A DNA stretch of 64,000 bases from Obelidium mucronatum (taxonomy: Eukaryota > Chytridiomycota > Chytridiomycetes > Chytridiales > Chytriomycetaceae): the NCBI GenBank assembly GCA_025765595.1, contig JAIVFH010000057.1, positions 1-64,000 on the forward strand, written 5' to 3'. The notes below the pieces were generated by a model. The model did no database searches, was not told the origin of the DNA, and saw only the letters and a program-made list of their open reading frames with translations. The position numbers were made by a program, and so were the translations under genes. Below are positions 19,210-31,049 of the stretch, piece after piece. Each line of letters starts with the position of its first letter. Position 1 is the first letter of the stretch.

Positions 19210-22200
19210 ATGGAACAAGAGCAAGATTCGTTGCTTGGACGACTCTCGAAGAGACTTGGGATTGTCGATACTAGATACGAGGGAAACACCAGGACAGGCA
19301 AGGGAGGACGTGTGAGACTACTGCAGGAGGAGCAGCGGACGATTGCGCTCAACGACGCTGTCAAAAACACTGTCAAAGACTTTCTGCACAACAAGATCTC
19401 AACGACAAAGGTGTGTTTGTTGGGGCTGTCGAGCCTCGGCTCGTGTTAATGAAAGTTTGTTGGCTAAACTACAGCTTCTTCTTGTAAATTGGATCTTAGT
19501 ACACTGTTGTCACGTTCCTCTTCAAGTTCTTGTATGAACAGTTTTCTCGATACGCCAACTTGTTTTTCCTGTTCATTGGTTGCATCCAGGTATTTAGATT
19601 GTGTCTCGAACTCTGTTTGATTGGGGAGGTTGACTTAAAGGGAACCCATCACAAACCGCTCCCAGCAAATTCCTGGTCTTTCTCCTGTTAACCGTCTCGG
19701 AACTCTGTTGCCTCTGTCTATTGTCATTCTTGCCTCTGCAGTCAAAGAAGTGGCCGAAGACTCAAAACGAGCAAAACAGGACGCCATCGTCAATGCAACA
19801 AAAGTAAAGACTCTGCATGGATCGCAATTTGTGGATAAGAAATGGAAGGATGTTGTGGTCGGTGATATTGTGAGGTGGGTGTTTCCGTGCTGACGCCCGA
19901 CTGAGCGACTTGAACTTGAGAGCGAAAATGAGGTCTAAATTATGCCGGATCAACTGCGTTATACAAATATCGCTCCTCGCTCTAAATAATCCATCGCTGA
20001 GAATTCGCACTCTAGCTTATTATAACTCCGTTTTTTTTTATTTTTGGCAGAGTGGAAAACGGCCAATTCTTCCCAGCGGACTTGATCCTTCTCTCCAGTT
20101 CAGAACCGGATGCTCTTTGTTACATTGAAACCAGTAACTTGGATGGGTAACTTTCTTTTTCCTTTTGTGCCCGGGCGTTGAAATCATATGATCCATTATT
20201 TTCTCTACTGACACCTACATATACCAGTGAAACGAACCTTAAAATTCGTCAAGGACTTCCGGAAACCTCCCACCTCCTTGACCCAGAAACCGTCTCCCTT
20301 CTCAATGGTGAAATCAAATCTGAATTACCAAACAACTCGCTCTACACCTACGAAGGAACAATCAGCTTTATCGGTGGCAAGACTGTGCCATTGGATCCCG
20401 GTCAGTTGCTTTTGCGTGGAGCCATGTTGCGGAATACTAGATGGATTTATGGTGTTGTTGTTTTCACTGGGCACGAGACCAAACTCATGAAGAATGCCAC
20501 GTAATTGTCTTCTTATTTTCTGTTTTGTTTTCGCAAGTATATATTTCCTAACCATGGGAAAATTTGATTTCGCTTGCAGTGGTGCTCCATTGAAAAGCAC
20601 CAAGGTCGAACGTTCAGTCAACAAACAAATCATTTTCTTGTTCATTACATTGATGGCATTGAGTATTTTGTGTGCAGCGGGAGCCTTGTTGCGTACAGTT
20701 GAGTGGAACTCTTTGATTGGGTATTCCAGCACACTCACATTCACGTCTAGATCACATCTGAATTCGAAACGGACGTTCTCTTGATTCAAAGAACTTTTGC
20801 CGGCGCTGACTTTTTCTGGAATATTTTAACATTCATGATTCTCTTCAACAACTTGATTCCCCTCAGGTTTTTTATTATCCCCCTTCCCTCTTTCAGCAAT
20901 TGAGAGAATTGATTCCTTTTTTTTTCCAGTTTGATTGTCACCATGGAATTCGTCAAGTACTATATCGCCTCCTTGATCAACTCGGATATGGACATGTACT
21001 ATGAGACCAACGATACTGCGGCTGTTGCACGTACCTCTTCTTTGGTTGAAGAGCTTGGTCAAGTTGATTACATTTTCAGTGACAAGACGGGTACTTTGAC
21101 GTGTAATATTATGGAGTTCCGAATGTGTTCCATCGCTGGTATTGCATATGCCGAAGAAGTCCCTGAAGACAAAAAGGCCGTCGTCGATGATAAGGGGGTT
21201 TTAAGTGTATGCATTTTCTTATTGTCCAGTTTTTTTTTCGATATTAATTTTCATTGGTTTTTTTTTTTTTTTTTTTTTTTTGCAGGGATACTTTGACTTC
21301 AAAACACTGTTGAGAAATGCCGAAACCCACGAAAGCGCAGCCGTGATTCAAGACTTTTGTACCCTTCTATCTGTTTGCCACACTGTCATCCCAGAACGCG
21401 ATGAAGCCGATCCAAAGAATATCATTTACCAAGCGTCATCTCCAGATGAAGGTGCCCTCGTGAAGGGTGTTCAGCTGTTGGGTTACAACTTCCATGTGAG
21501 TCGTTGGAATAGCTATCGGTTTGTCTCACTTTCGTTTTTTTTTTTTTTTTTTTTTTCCTTTTTGTAGACTCGTCGCCCCAAGTCTGTTCAAGTTGATCAC
21601 AGTGGATACACCCATGAATACGAAGTACTCAATATCTGTGAATTCAACAGTACGAGAAAGAGAATGAGTGCAATTGTTCGAATGCCAGATGGTCAAATCA
21701 AGTTGTATATTAAGGGTGCTGATACGGTTATTATGGAGAGATTGGCTAAAAACGGAAACCCTTTCTTGGACAACACATTGATTCATTTGGAGGTAACTAT
21801 TTCAGAAGCCCTAGATGTGGCTTCTTATATCTTTTTTTTAAAAAATTATAAATCGATCTTTCTGTCTATTTTTTTTTAGGACTATGCCAACGAAGGATTA
21901 CGTACCCTCTGTCTAGCTTACAGAGACGTTTCTGAATCCGAGTATTCCGAATGGGCTCGAATCTACGACCGCGCCGCCACAACAATCAACAACCGTTCTG
22001 AAGCTTTGGACGAAGCAGCCGAAATGATTGAAAAGGATTTGATCCTTCTTGGTGCCACTGCTATTGAAGATAAGCTCCAGGATGGTGTTCCAGACACGAT
22101 TCATACATTGGCTGCAGCTGGAATCAAGCTGTGGGTTCTTACTGGAGATCGTCAGGAAACTGGTTTGTATTCATCTAGTTTTATCTTGAGGGTTATTTTT

Positions 22201-24023
22201 AGTTAATCAAAAAAAAACAAAAAAAAAATCACCCCTTTTTTTTGGAGTAGCCATCAACATTGGATTCTCCTGTAAACTCCTCACCGAAGAAATGACAATC
22301 CTAGTATGCAACGAATCCTCCCATTTGGATACAAAACTGTTTTTACAAGAAAAGCTGGAATACTTCCGCAAAGCGTTGGCTAATGCAGAACATGAACCGT
22401 CATCTGCCGGTAACCACACTGGATTCGGTGCTTCCATTTGGAACGCGATTGAACGGGGCGGGGAATGGCTGTCCAAGAGCAAGAGTATGCAGACTGTAAT
22501 GTCTAAACTCAAGAATGCAAGAGAGGGTGGTGTTTATATTGATAAGGATAAGGTTTTGGATGTTGAGGTGAGTTTTTTTGATTTGGTGCTTCTTTCCCCA
22601 GATGTTTAATAATGTCCTCTTCCAAAAAAAAAACAGCCATTCGCTCTTGTCATTGACGGTCGCACACTCGAATACGCACTCGAACCAGACGTAAAACTCA
22701 TCTTCCTTGAACTCGCCTGTCTTTGCAAAGCCGTTGTTTGCTGCCGTGTCTCTCCCCTCCAAAAGGCGCTTGTCGTATCGCTTGTGAAAAACAATGTCGA
22801 AGGCGCAATTACACTTGCGATTGGAGACGGTGCCAACGATGTGGGTATGATTCAAGCCGCCCACGTCGGTGTCGGTATTTCCGGTATGGAAGGGCTGCAA
22901 GCTGCGCGTAGCGCCGATGTCTCGATTGCTCAGTTCCGGTTCTTGCAAAAATTGCTTCTTGTGCATGGCGGTTGGGCGTATGATCGGTTGAGTAAGCTGG
23001 TTCTGTACTGTTTCTACAAGAATATCACCTTGTATTTGATTCAGTTCTGGTTTGCGTTTGATAACGGATTTTCTGGACAGGTGTGTAGTTTTTTTTTATT
23101 CGCATTTCAGTGGGTTTCCTTTTTTAACACTCTATCTACTCATAAAAAATAAATTAGACCATCTTTGAATCATGGATCCAATCTTGCTACAACATCATGT
23201 TTACGCTGCTTCAACCCGTCGCCTTGGGTATCTTTGATCAATACGTGTCTGCTCGTATGCTTGACCGATACCCTCAACTGTACCGCCTCGGTCAACGTTC
23301 CGAGTTCTACAACAACAAGACGTTCCTGTTTTGGATCGCCAACTCTTTTCTCCACTCGTTTGTCATTTACTCTCTCATGAAGGTTGCATCATCGGAATCC
23401 CAAATGCTCTCTGACGGCCGCGTTGTCAACATCTGGCTGGTTGGAATGAACCTTTTCACTATCGACATTATTCTCGTCACCTGGAAGGCGGCTCTTACAA
23501 TCAACACGTGGACTTGGTTCACCCGTTTAGCAGTACTAGGCAGTTTGGCCGGCTGGATGATCCTGTTCCCGATTTACGCTCTCCTGGCGCCCATGATCAA
23601 TTTATCCCCCGAGTTGTACGGAATCCCTGGAGTCCTTTACTCGAGCGCAACTTTCTGGTTCACTATCTTGATTATCCCCGTACTGCCACTCGTTCGCGAC
23701 TTTGTCTGGAAATACTACAAGCGAACATATTGGCCGCGTTCATACCATATTATCCAAGAGATCCAGGCGTTTAATATCCAGGATTACAGACCCCGTATGG
23801 ATTGGTTCAAGAAGGCTGTTTATAAAGTGAGACAGATCCAGAGGTTGAAGAGGAGTAGAGGTTTCGCGTTTAGTCAGACTGAGACTGGGCAGGCTAATTT
23901 GATTCGTAATTACGATACAACGCAGAGGAAGCCAAGGTTTTTTGTTTATTTTTTTTTTTTTTTTGTTTGGGGAATGTCTGACTTTTCTTTTTTCTTTTTT
24001 TTTTTCGTAATAGTGGTTTGTGA
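19210..24023 (+). CDS. P4-type ATPase, phospholipid flippase (Drs2/ATP8A-like)
   Basis: Moves aminophospholipids from the outer/lumenal to the cytosolic leaflet, usually at the trans-Golgi with a Cdc50 partner. More than ten exons: 19210-19409, 19500-19589, 19666-19874, 20051-20146, 20228-20500, then from 20580 on. Signatures: [13 protein letters not shown] (actuator domain), DKTGTLTCN with the phosphorylated Asp (about 21082), [19 protein letters not shown], and [20 protein letters not shown] (hinge). Up to ten membrane helices are spread as expected, ending with the [11 protein letters not shown] tail region. Two introns seem to use a GTTGAG-like or T-rich signal. The last exon joins near 23938 to 24014 and stops at 24021-24023 if the T-rich stretch is an intron; otherwise the frame runs to 24129. 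No frame breaks seen. Follows the MYND gene by 120 bases. Confidence 0.9.
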
Positions 24024-24462
24024 GAGAATTTCGATCGATGGACATGTGGTTTTTGATTCTTGGTTGGGTTTTAAACTTTTATTTCTTATTTCTTCATCCA
24101 TTTCCTTCTTTTTTTTTCATTTTGTTTGAATGTGGTGGATATGTTTTTTGCCTGCATAAATGTTCTTAAAAAAAAAGAACTGAGAAATCAATCGAAAAAA
24201 GAAAAACAAGAAAGCCACTGACAAACTTACAAAGTCATTTAGGAGCGGCAGTAAACGATTGCGTTTTGCAGTACGTTTTCCATTTCAGTCGCTTGTAACC
24301 CGTTTGACGGGGCCCCCAAAATGAATAAAAAAGCAAAAATTTTCACATTTTCCAACATTATAAATCAAAAAAACACTTTACAAGATGGGCTTATGCTTGG
24401 GTTTTTTGAACGCAAACAAGTTTATATAAAAAGCAAGCAAGAAACAAAGAAAAGACTAGAAA
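24024..24462. other. Spacer between flippase and homeobox genes
   Basis: About 440 bases, T-rich then A-rich, containing the flippase 3' flank and the promoter of the first homeobox gene (for example TATAAA at 24424). No gene seen. Confidence 0.5.
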
Positions 24463-26007
24463 ATGTACACGACCGAGCCAAGCTTTGCGGTTCGAGAGGA
24501 CTCAGACTGTTCCAGCGCGTACAGCCACCACGGCGGAGAGACCAGCGACTCTGACGCGGATGTGTACGAGCCCGCGGGCGAGACGCAGCGCAGCGGCAAG
24601 AAGGGCAAGGCGGCAGCGGCGGCGGGGGCGAAGCGGGCGTCGCCGAATGCGAATGCGAATGCGAATTTGTCAGCGGCGGTGCTGCGACCGACTTCAACGA
24701 CTTCAACGACTTCAACGCTGCCGTTCTTTGGCCGCGGCAACGCGCACAACTTCATCGCCGCCGAAGACGGGCCGCCGATTCCGATCCGCAGCGACGGATC
24801 GCGCAAGCGCGTGCACCCGACGCGCGAGCAGCAGACGCTCCTCGAGGCCTTCTTCGAGCGCAACGCAAAGCCAGGCGCCGCTGAACGCGCTGACATCTGC
24901 AAGGCCGTGAACATCAACTCGCGCAGCGTGCAAGTGTGGTGCGTATTCTTTTTTTTTTTATTTACTCTTTTTTGCATTCTACGGTATTCATACTACACAA
25001 ATCGCAGGTTCCAAAACAGACGCGCAAAACTTAAAAAGGGCGGCAGCGACTTCCAGGGCTATGCTGAAAACATTGAATCTGAGATTGTCGAAAAATCACA
25101 GCGACCATCTCCACCACCCCGACTCACTATCCAGCAGCAGCAGCAGCAAGGCGAGCAGCACGCAGCAGCACCCCTGCAGCAACACCAACAACAACATCAA
25201 CTGCAGACTCCAACCCTGCAGTCTTTCAACTCGCCGCAGACTGCCTATCTCGATCCTCAGCCGTACTATCACACTCCGCCCCAGCAGTACCAGCTGCCAC
25301 TCCCACCACAGCAACCAAAGCATCAACAGCAGCAACAACATCAGCATCTCTTGCAACAACTCGAAGCAGACCAACAACAGCAGCAACCACAACAACAACA
25401 ACAACAACAACAACAAACCATGCTTGCATCCCCGACATCTCCTACATCCTCACCCTCCAACAACACCAACACCGCCTCACAATCTCCATCCCGCGTCTTC
25501 ATATCAGAAGTCCGTATCGGAACATGGCGACGAGTCGCCACCACCCACGAATCCTTAATCTGCGAAATCTCACCCTTCCAAGGAATCCTCCGCTGGTCCC
25601 TCATCGAATCCGGATTTACATTCCGATTCGAAGTCCTCCTCATGACTGTCATGGACGTGAGCATTCAATCCATCCCACCACCACCACCACATCATCAACA
25701 ACACCAGGATTCCTCACTATCCGTCGTCACACTCGACCTCTGCAACGCCCCCAGTTTCTACAGAGAACTAATGGATCCCCAGGGTCAGTCTACAAACATG
25801 TTTGCACAGTGTTCTGATTTCACGGAGGGTGTGCAAGGGTCTACTGTGTTGCGGCATGAGATCCATGGCGAGACCAAGGAGATGGAAAAGCTGTTTGATT
25901 TGTTGTCAGAGTATTTTGATACGTTGAAGAGGGAGCAGGTTCGGATGGGGTCTTTGCATCAACATCATGGTGCTGCTGCGAATGTTGATGCTGGTTCATC
26001 ATTATAG
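24463..26007 (+). CDS. Homeobox transcription factor, copy 1 of a tandem pair
   Basis: Two exons, 24463-24938 and 25008-26007, with a 69-nt intron that splits the Trp codon of homeodomain helix 3 (VQVW|FQNRRAK). The homeodomain runs from SRKRVHPTREQQ to RRAKLKK and is preceded by a conserved LPFFGRG and IPIRSDG block. A long Gln-rich region with CAG/CAA runs (25130-25420) follows. The C-terminal domain (EVRIGTWRRV, ILRWSLIESGFTFRFEV, MFAQCSDFTEGVQGS) is shared with copy 2 and with fungal homeobox regulators of the Pho2/Yox1 type, where it is thought to mediate protein contacts. The product is a nuclear DNA-binding protein. Exon 1 is extremely GC-rich, exon 2 is not, the reverse of copy 2. Confidence 0.85.
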   Translation: MYTTEPSFAVREDSDCSSAYSHHGGETSDSDADVYEPAGETQRSGKKGKAAAAAGAKRASPNANANANLSAAVLRPTSTTSTTSTLPFFGRGNAHNFIAAEDGPPIPIRSDGSRKRVHPTREQQTLLEAFFERNAKPGAAERADICKAVNINSRSVQVWCVFFFFLFTLFCILRYSYYTNRRFQNRRAKLKKGGSDFQGYAENIESEIVEKSQRPSPPPRLTIQQQQQQGEQHAAAPLQQHQQQHQLQTPTLQSFNSPQTAYLDPQPYYHTPPQQYQLPLPPQQPKHQQQQQHQHLLQQLEADQQQQQPQQQQQQQQQTMLASPTSPTSSPSNNTNTASQSPSRVFISEVRIGTWRRVATTHESLICEISPFQGILRWSLIESGFTFRFEVLLMTVMDVSIQSIPPPPPHHQQHQDSSLSVVTLDLCNAPSFYRELMDPQGQSTNMFAQCSDFTEGVQGSTVLRHEIHGETKEMEKLFDLLSEYFDTLKREQVRMGSLHQHHGAAANVDAGSSL

Positions 26008-26623
26008 AAGAAGAAGGGCGTTTACACTGTTGTTTTTTTGTTTGTTTGTTATTAATTATATACATACACCTTTTCTTTTTGTTGATAAATAAATACACTA
26101 CGATGATTTCTGTCTATTAGTTATATATCTATCTTATTTTTGTTATTTATCCATTTTTTTCTAATGTTTTTACAATCGGTACGTTTTTAGTTGCCGGTGT
26201 CTTGCTTTTCGGATTATTTGATTCCTTTTTCAAGTTATTCTTTTTTATACAAGGGGGAACAGCTGCGTGGCATTATAAATCAGATCGGATTTTAAATCCA
26301 AAAATCTTAAGGCGTTTTGTGATGTTTACAACCCATTACAACCAAAAAAAAAACCGTTGTAAGCCAGTGTCTCTTGCCGAAAAAAAGAATAGTACCTTTG
26401 ACTAATGGTCTCTATTCCCACTGCCGACTTGCAACCACTTTTTTTTTCGCTCGATTTGGGGGAGATGGGTGTGTGTGTGCGTGCGTGCAACTCGCATCAT
26501 CGCATTAAAAATCAAGAGTGAAAGTTTGATTAAAAATATGGTCGCCAAGCCCCAAATCCAATTTCCAGCACCCAAAGAAGGCACAACCAGAAATAATACA
26601 AAAAGAGCAAACAGAAAAAAAAA
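26008..26623. other. Spacer between the two homeobox genes
   Basis: About 615 bases, AT-rich, with the 3' flank of copy 1, an AATAAATA near 26089, a short GTGTGTGTGCGTGCGTGC microsatellite near 26470 and the 5' flank of copy 2. No gene seen. Confidence 0.5.
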
Positions 26624-28020
26624 ATGTCTCAATCCGCACCTTTTGATCACAGCGAATACCAGCAAAGAGCCAATTCGGATTCTTCAACGTCTTCGTCGTC
26701 GTCTTTATCAGCAACAAGTAATAACCCTAACCATCCGCAAAAGGACCTGCTGCTTGACTTTTTGCTTGGAAGCTCTACGGCTGCACTTCAACTACAAACA
26801 CCAGTGCCCTCTAGCATCAGTACCACTACGACTAGTACTACTACTACTACTACTTCTTTAAGTTCTACAGTGAATTCACCTTCCGCTACTTCAAGTTCTA
26901 CAAATACAACAACAATGGTCCCAGAGTATTACAAACAACAACAACAACAACAACACCATCAACAAAACCAAATGATGCACCCGATACCCATACCCAAAAA
27001 GTCTGCATCCGCCGACCTCCCACCACTCCCCTTTTTCGGCCGAGGTACAAACAAAAAACAAGTGTTCTACATTGACAATGAAGACGGCCAACCACCTGTT
27101 CCATTACGATCCGATGGATCACGAAAGCGAGTGCATCCAACTAAACAGCAACAGGAACTGTTGGAACGGTTCTTTGAAATGAACCCGAAACCGAATTCCA
27201 AAGAACGGGGGGAGATTTGTAAAGCAGTGAATATCAATTCCCGGAGTGTTCAGGTGTGTGTTTACGTTGTTTGCAAAAGAAAAGTGACAATTTTTTTTTC
27301 TTACTTTTGATTTTTGATTACCCCCAGGTGTGGTTCCAGAACCGACGGGTCAAGGCCAAGAAGGAGCCGCAGCCCAAGGAGGCGCAGTCGACGCCGCAGT
27401 CGCACACGCGGCAGGCGTCGGAAGAAAGTTCTGCGTCCGAGTCCGAGTCGCCGGCGGGCAGCGTGAGTCACGCATTCGGCGACGCGTTCGAGCAGCATCC
27501 GCTTCCGCCCGTTCCGCTTTCTTCCGTTCCGGGCGTCCCGGGGACGTGCACGATCGCAGTCGCAGTCGCGGAGCTTCGCGTCGGCACGTGGCGGCGCGTG
27601 GCAGCGGCGGCGGGCGAGCTGCGCTGCGAAGTGTCGCTGGCAGCGGGCGCGGCGCTGCGCTGGACGCTCGTCAGCGGCGGCTTCCAGTTCCGCATCGACG
27701 TGCCGCTGGCGACCATCAGCGACGCGTCGATTTCGCCGCTGGGCGCCACGGCGGCCGCCGTCTTCCTCGACGTGTGTCGCCCGCCGCTGTTTGCGCGCGA
27801 GCTGCTGATGGGCGACGCCGGCGGCATCGGGCTCGGCGTCAAGACGGGCCTGTTTGCCCAGTGCGGCGACTTTACCGAGGGCCAGCAGGCCTCCACAAAC
27901 AACAGGTGGGCCATGGAGGGCGCGGCTGCGGACATGGACGCTTTCTTCTCCATCCTGACTTCCTACTTTGAGTCGCTCAAGCCGGCTGCCTCTCTGGCAC
28001 AGCTGGGCAGCGGGTTCTGA
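26624..28020 (+). CDS. Homeobox transcription factor, copy 2 of a tandem pair
   Basis: Two exons, 26624-27253 and 27328-28020, intron 74 nt, joining SVQ|VWFQNRR. The first exon is Ser/Thr/Gln-rich with (ACT)n and (CAA)n tracts, then the shared LPFFGRG and PVPLRSDGSRKRVHPT block and the homeodomain. The second exon encodes the same C-terminal domain as copy 1 (ELRVGTWRRV, GGFQFRIDVPLATISD, LFAQCGDFTEGQQAS). The intron lies 5 bases earlier than in copy 1. Exon 2 is strongly GC-rich (near every third position G or C) while exon 1 is AT-rich. Acts as a DNA-binding regulator; target unknown. Confidence 0.85.
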
Positions 28021-28597
28021 GTCTTTTTCTTTTTTAATCTACTGTAATCAAGCAAGCAATCAATCAACATTGTACAACTAGCAGTACACTTCGTATTCCC
28101 TCTCTCTCTCTCTCTTTTTTTGTTTCTTTACCCCCCTACTCTAATGTTGGTGTTGATCACCATTCCCTCTTTTTTTTTTGTTTTTTTGTTTTTCTCCTTT
28201 GGTGATGACAACTTTGTAACTATGACGACGATGAATGAAAGTATTGTAACAATACATTAATGCTTTTTCTTGTGATATATATGTTTATGCATTACAATTT
28301 CTACAATATAACGTAAAAAAAAACAACAAAGAAAAAATTCAAAAAATTTTCTAAAAAAAATTGTGACTTTACAACATTCAACGGCAAACGTCGTATAAGG
28401 GAAAAGTCTTTTTTTACCACACTTTGGCAAAGTACTTCTTTATCTCCGAATACCTTTGCACATGGGATACGTACTGAGGTACGTATTTACATCAATCACC
28501 TCAACACAAAGTAAATACATTAATTTTTTTGAATTTTATTTTTATAAACACGTCTATAAACTGAAAGGATATAGCGATTTTTTTTTCCTTGCCAAGT
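28021..28597. other. Spacer between convergent genes
   Basis: About 575 bases between the plus-strand homeobox gene and a minus-strand gene, so two 3' ends. It contains a CT-repeat near 28100, T-rich tracts and the inverted repeat listed next. No gene. Confidence 0.5.
28467..28486. repeat. Perfect 8-bp inverted repeat ATACGTAC-4-GTACGTAT
   Basis: ATACGTAC, spacer TGAG, GTACGTAT: an exact palindrome with a 4-base loop in the space between convergent genes. It could be a hairpin in the 3' untranslated region or a protein-binding site. Confidence 0.7.
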
Positions 28598-30414
28598 TCA
28601 CCTTCCAACACTCCCTCCATTAACAATATCTCTTCGAGCTTGCTCGCTGCTCGAAGCATTCCCCAATTGACTCACACTCATTCCAGAATATGCTACTTCC
28701 GTCTGCCGCCCCGCGCGACATGTATCACAGGTAGTTCGATGACACAATCTTCCAAACGGCTTGCATCCACGTTTTGTGTTGACTTCAATTATTTCCACGT
28801 ATTCTTCTCCCTCAGAAGTCACGCGTACGTTTCCATTGCTGTCATACCCTCGCCAAAGGAGGTTTATCCCACCGTCTCCTTCAGGTGTACCGAAACCTAC
28901 TCCGTAATCAACGGCTTGCGAGACATCTGTAATATGCACACCATTGCAATCGAGAATCGGTAATGTCATTAACCTGTGAATGCGAGAAATCGTTATAAAC
29001 GAAACACTCCTTCAAAAGTTCGGACTCACCAGTTCTCCAGTACAGATGCACATCCATCTTCAAAAAAGAGTGGCGCCCCATTTCTCGTCTCCATAACATC
29101 ATTTTCGTCATCACTACCGTCATCATTGTAGTCTCTAGCTCCACGCACAAGACCATGGTTTCTCCGATTATGATAAATCAACCGCAACGCTGACATGGCG
29201 CTATTGAATTGATCCATATCAAGCCCATCATCTGTTCCTTCGTCTTCATCTTCTCCACCTTCATCTTCGTCGCCAAATTCGTTTGCATTGAAAACAAAGT
29301 CAAAGTTAAAGAACCCAGGGGGGTTTCCCATGCCAATACCACGAGAATCAAACTCCTGTAAAACAGCCGCGCTTTCTTGTCGAGATAGCAAGTCGTCCGC
29401 TCTAATTGTTTCCGAAAACCCAAGACGCGACGTTCTACCATCAACACCTCGAGCACCAACACCACTTCCACCACCACTGCCACGTACTCCAAGCTCTGAA
29501 TACACGGTATCAATATGAGAACGCGACCGATCCAGCAACAAACCAGTGATATCAATCACTTGAACACTACTATCAAGCAACCCTTCAAGCTCTTGATCCC
29601 TCCTCTGCTGTACCGGTCTCCCAACCCCTCCACGAGACGTTCCACGAACAACAGGCATGCTTTCCTCATCCTCAAGTCGATCTCCCTCTTCATCTCTTGA
29701 ACCAGCACCGACACCTCTCACACTTCCCGCAGCATCAATCAAGGACTCCACAAGCGCAAGACTCCGATGGAACTGCGTCAATTGCTCCCGATACTGTCGT
29801 TCCTGGGTCTCCAAACGGTTGATGCTTTCCAAGACGGAAAGCAGACTACGCAGGTTGTTGGACGGTTCTTCTTCTTCTTGTGGTTGTGACTCATTTTCAG
29901 GGTTGCTGTTACTGGTTTGCTGCACGGTTGAAGTTGTAGTAGTATTACTGATTTGAGAGATATCAGGCACAAGTGGTGGCAAGTCGTCGTATTCATCATA
30001 CGCTGCAGTAGTTCTGGAAGGACTGTTACTTTCAAGCCGCATAATCAGATACGGATCCAACCCATTCCGCAGCGACGACGGCGGCGGCGGCGCGGACGAT
30101 GGAACACGGGACCGAGCACTATAATAAGGAGGACTTGCAATATAACTTGGAGGAGCACGGATTCCATTGATTACAATATAATTTTCCCCATGGTTGGAAG
30201 CTTGTCTTGAACGGCCTGCACCACCCACACCGACGTTGACAGCATTACTACCCTCTCTTGACAAGACTCGTGGTGTTTGAACGTATGCGCCGCGTGTTGT
30301 TAGACTCGATGCAAGAGTTGACGGCGTCGGGGGTGGGTTTGGGCGGAAAGAAGATCCCACGTGTTGATGTTGTGCATTCCCAGACTCGCTTCTTGAATGT
30401 GGGGAGTGTGACAT
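28598..30414 (-). CDS. Unknown, largely disordered protein
   Basis: Not recognised. Two exons, 30414-29030 and 28973-28598, with a 56-nt intron (GTGAGT...CACAG) keeping frame (ENW to LMTLPILDCNG). About 585 residues. The N-terminal half is Ser/Pro/Asn-rich; a helical, heptad-like stretch (SLLSVLESINRLETQERQ YREQL) lies near residue 195; an acidic segment (GDEDEGGEDEDEGTDDG) follows. The C-terminal 120 residues look folded, with CNGVHITDVSQAVDYGVGFG and five clustered Cys (RGCKPFGRLC..TTCDTC), perhaps a metal site. Start at ATG 30414 (MSHSPHSRSESGN). Confidence 0.55.
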
Positions 30415-31049
30415 AATTTTTTTTTTGTTGGTTCTGTTATCAAGGTTGAATGATGCTGAGTCCTGTTTTTTTTGTGGGGGGGAAAGCTTTTTTTTTTTGG
30501 TAGGTAAAATTCCAAATATAGGTTGAACAAAAGAACTTTAGAAAAAATTATGAGGCGCAAGTTTAGGAAAATGGAGAAACAACCAGAAAAAAAAATTCAT
30601 TCAAAGTTATGGGAGATTATCGTTAATTTAGGTTTTTGATACAAAATCGATCGGACGGGTATTCCAAGATAACAAGAAGTCGAGACCTTCAAGTTTCAAC
30701 ACATTTTTTTAAATGCATCAAAATGGGCATGCGTATAGGGCATGCATTCGGCAGGAACAGGGCATGCAAAGCAATTTAATCAATTGTCATCAGTGTTTCA
30801 CAAGTTCTGGTGACACTGGAAGGCCACAATGCACTACCCAATAGTATCACAATTCGAAGAATAAAAGATTGCCTTCTTATTTAACTCATACATTGACTAG
30901 GATCTCATGTGAAGTCCTTTGGATTTGCCCTGGAATAAGCCCTCAAAAAAATTCCGCATCTTGAATGGAATTATAAATTTCCTTTTTAACCCATACACAC
31001 ATAATATCTCTTTGAAAAATCGCTTGATTTCGGTGCTTTTGATCCTAAA
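30415..31049. other. Divergent intergenic region
   Basis: About 635 bases between a minus-strand and a plus-strand start codon. It is AT-rich with T and A runs and contains the triple GGGCATGC motif listed separately. No gene supported; a short frame at 30919-31104 overlaps the next gene's start out of frame. Confidence 0.5.
30725..30767. promoter_or_regulatory. Three GGGCATGC boxes
   Basis: GGGCATGC occurs at 30725-30732, 30738-30745 and 30760-30767, about 280-325 bases upstream of the phosphoesterase start. The core GCATGC is palindromic. Repetition in an otherwise AT-rich promoter suggests a transcription factor binding site. Confidence 0.5.

Noticed and set aside
27330..27971. Alternative frames over the GC-rich homeobox exon
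   Set aside because: Same reason: low stop density in GC-rich DNA; the conserved homeobox C-terminal domain lies in only one frame.
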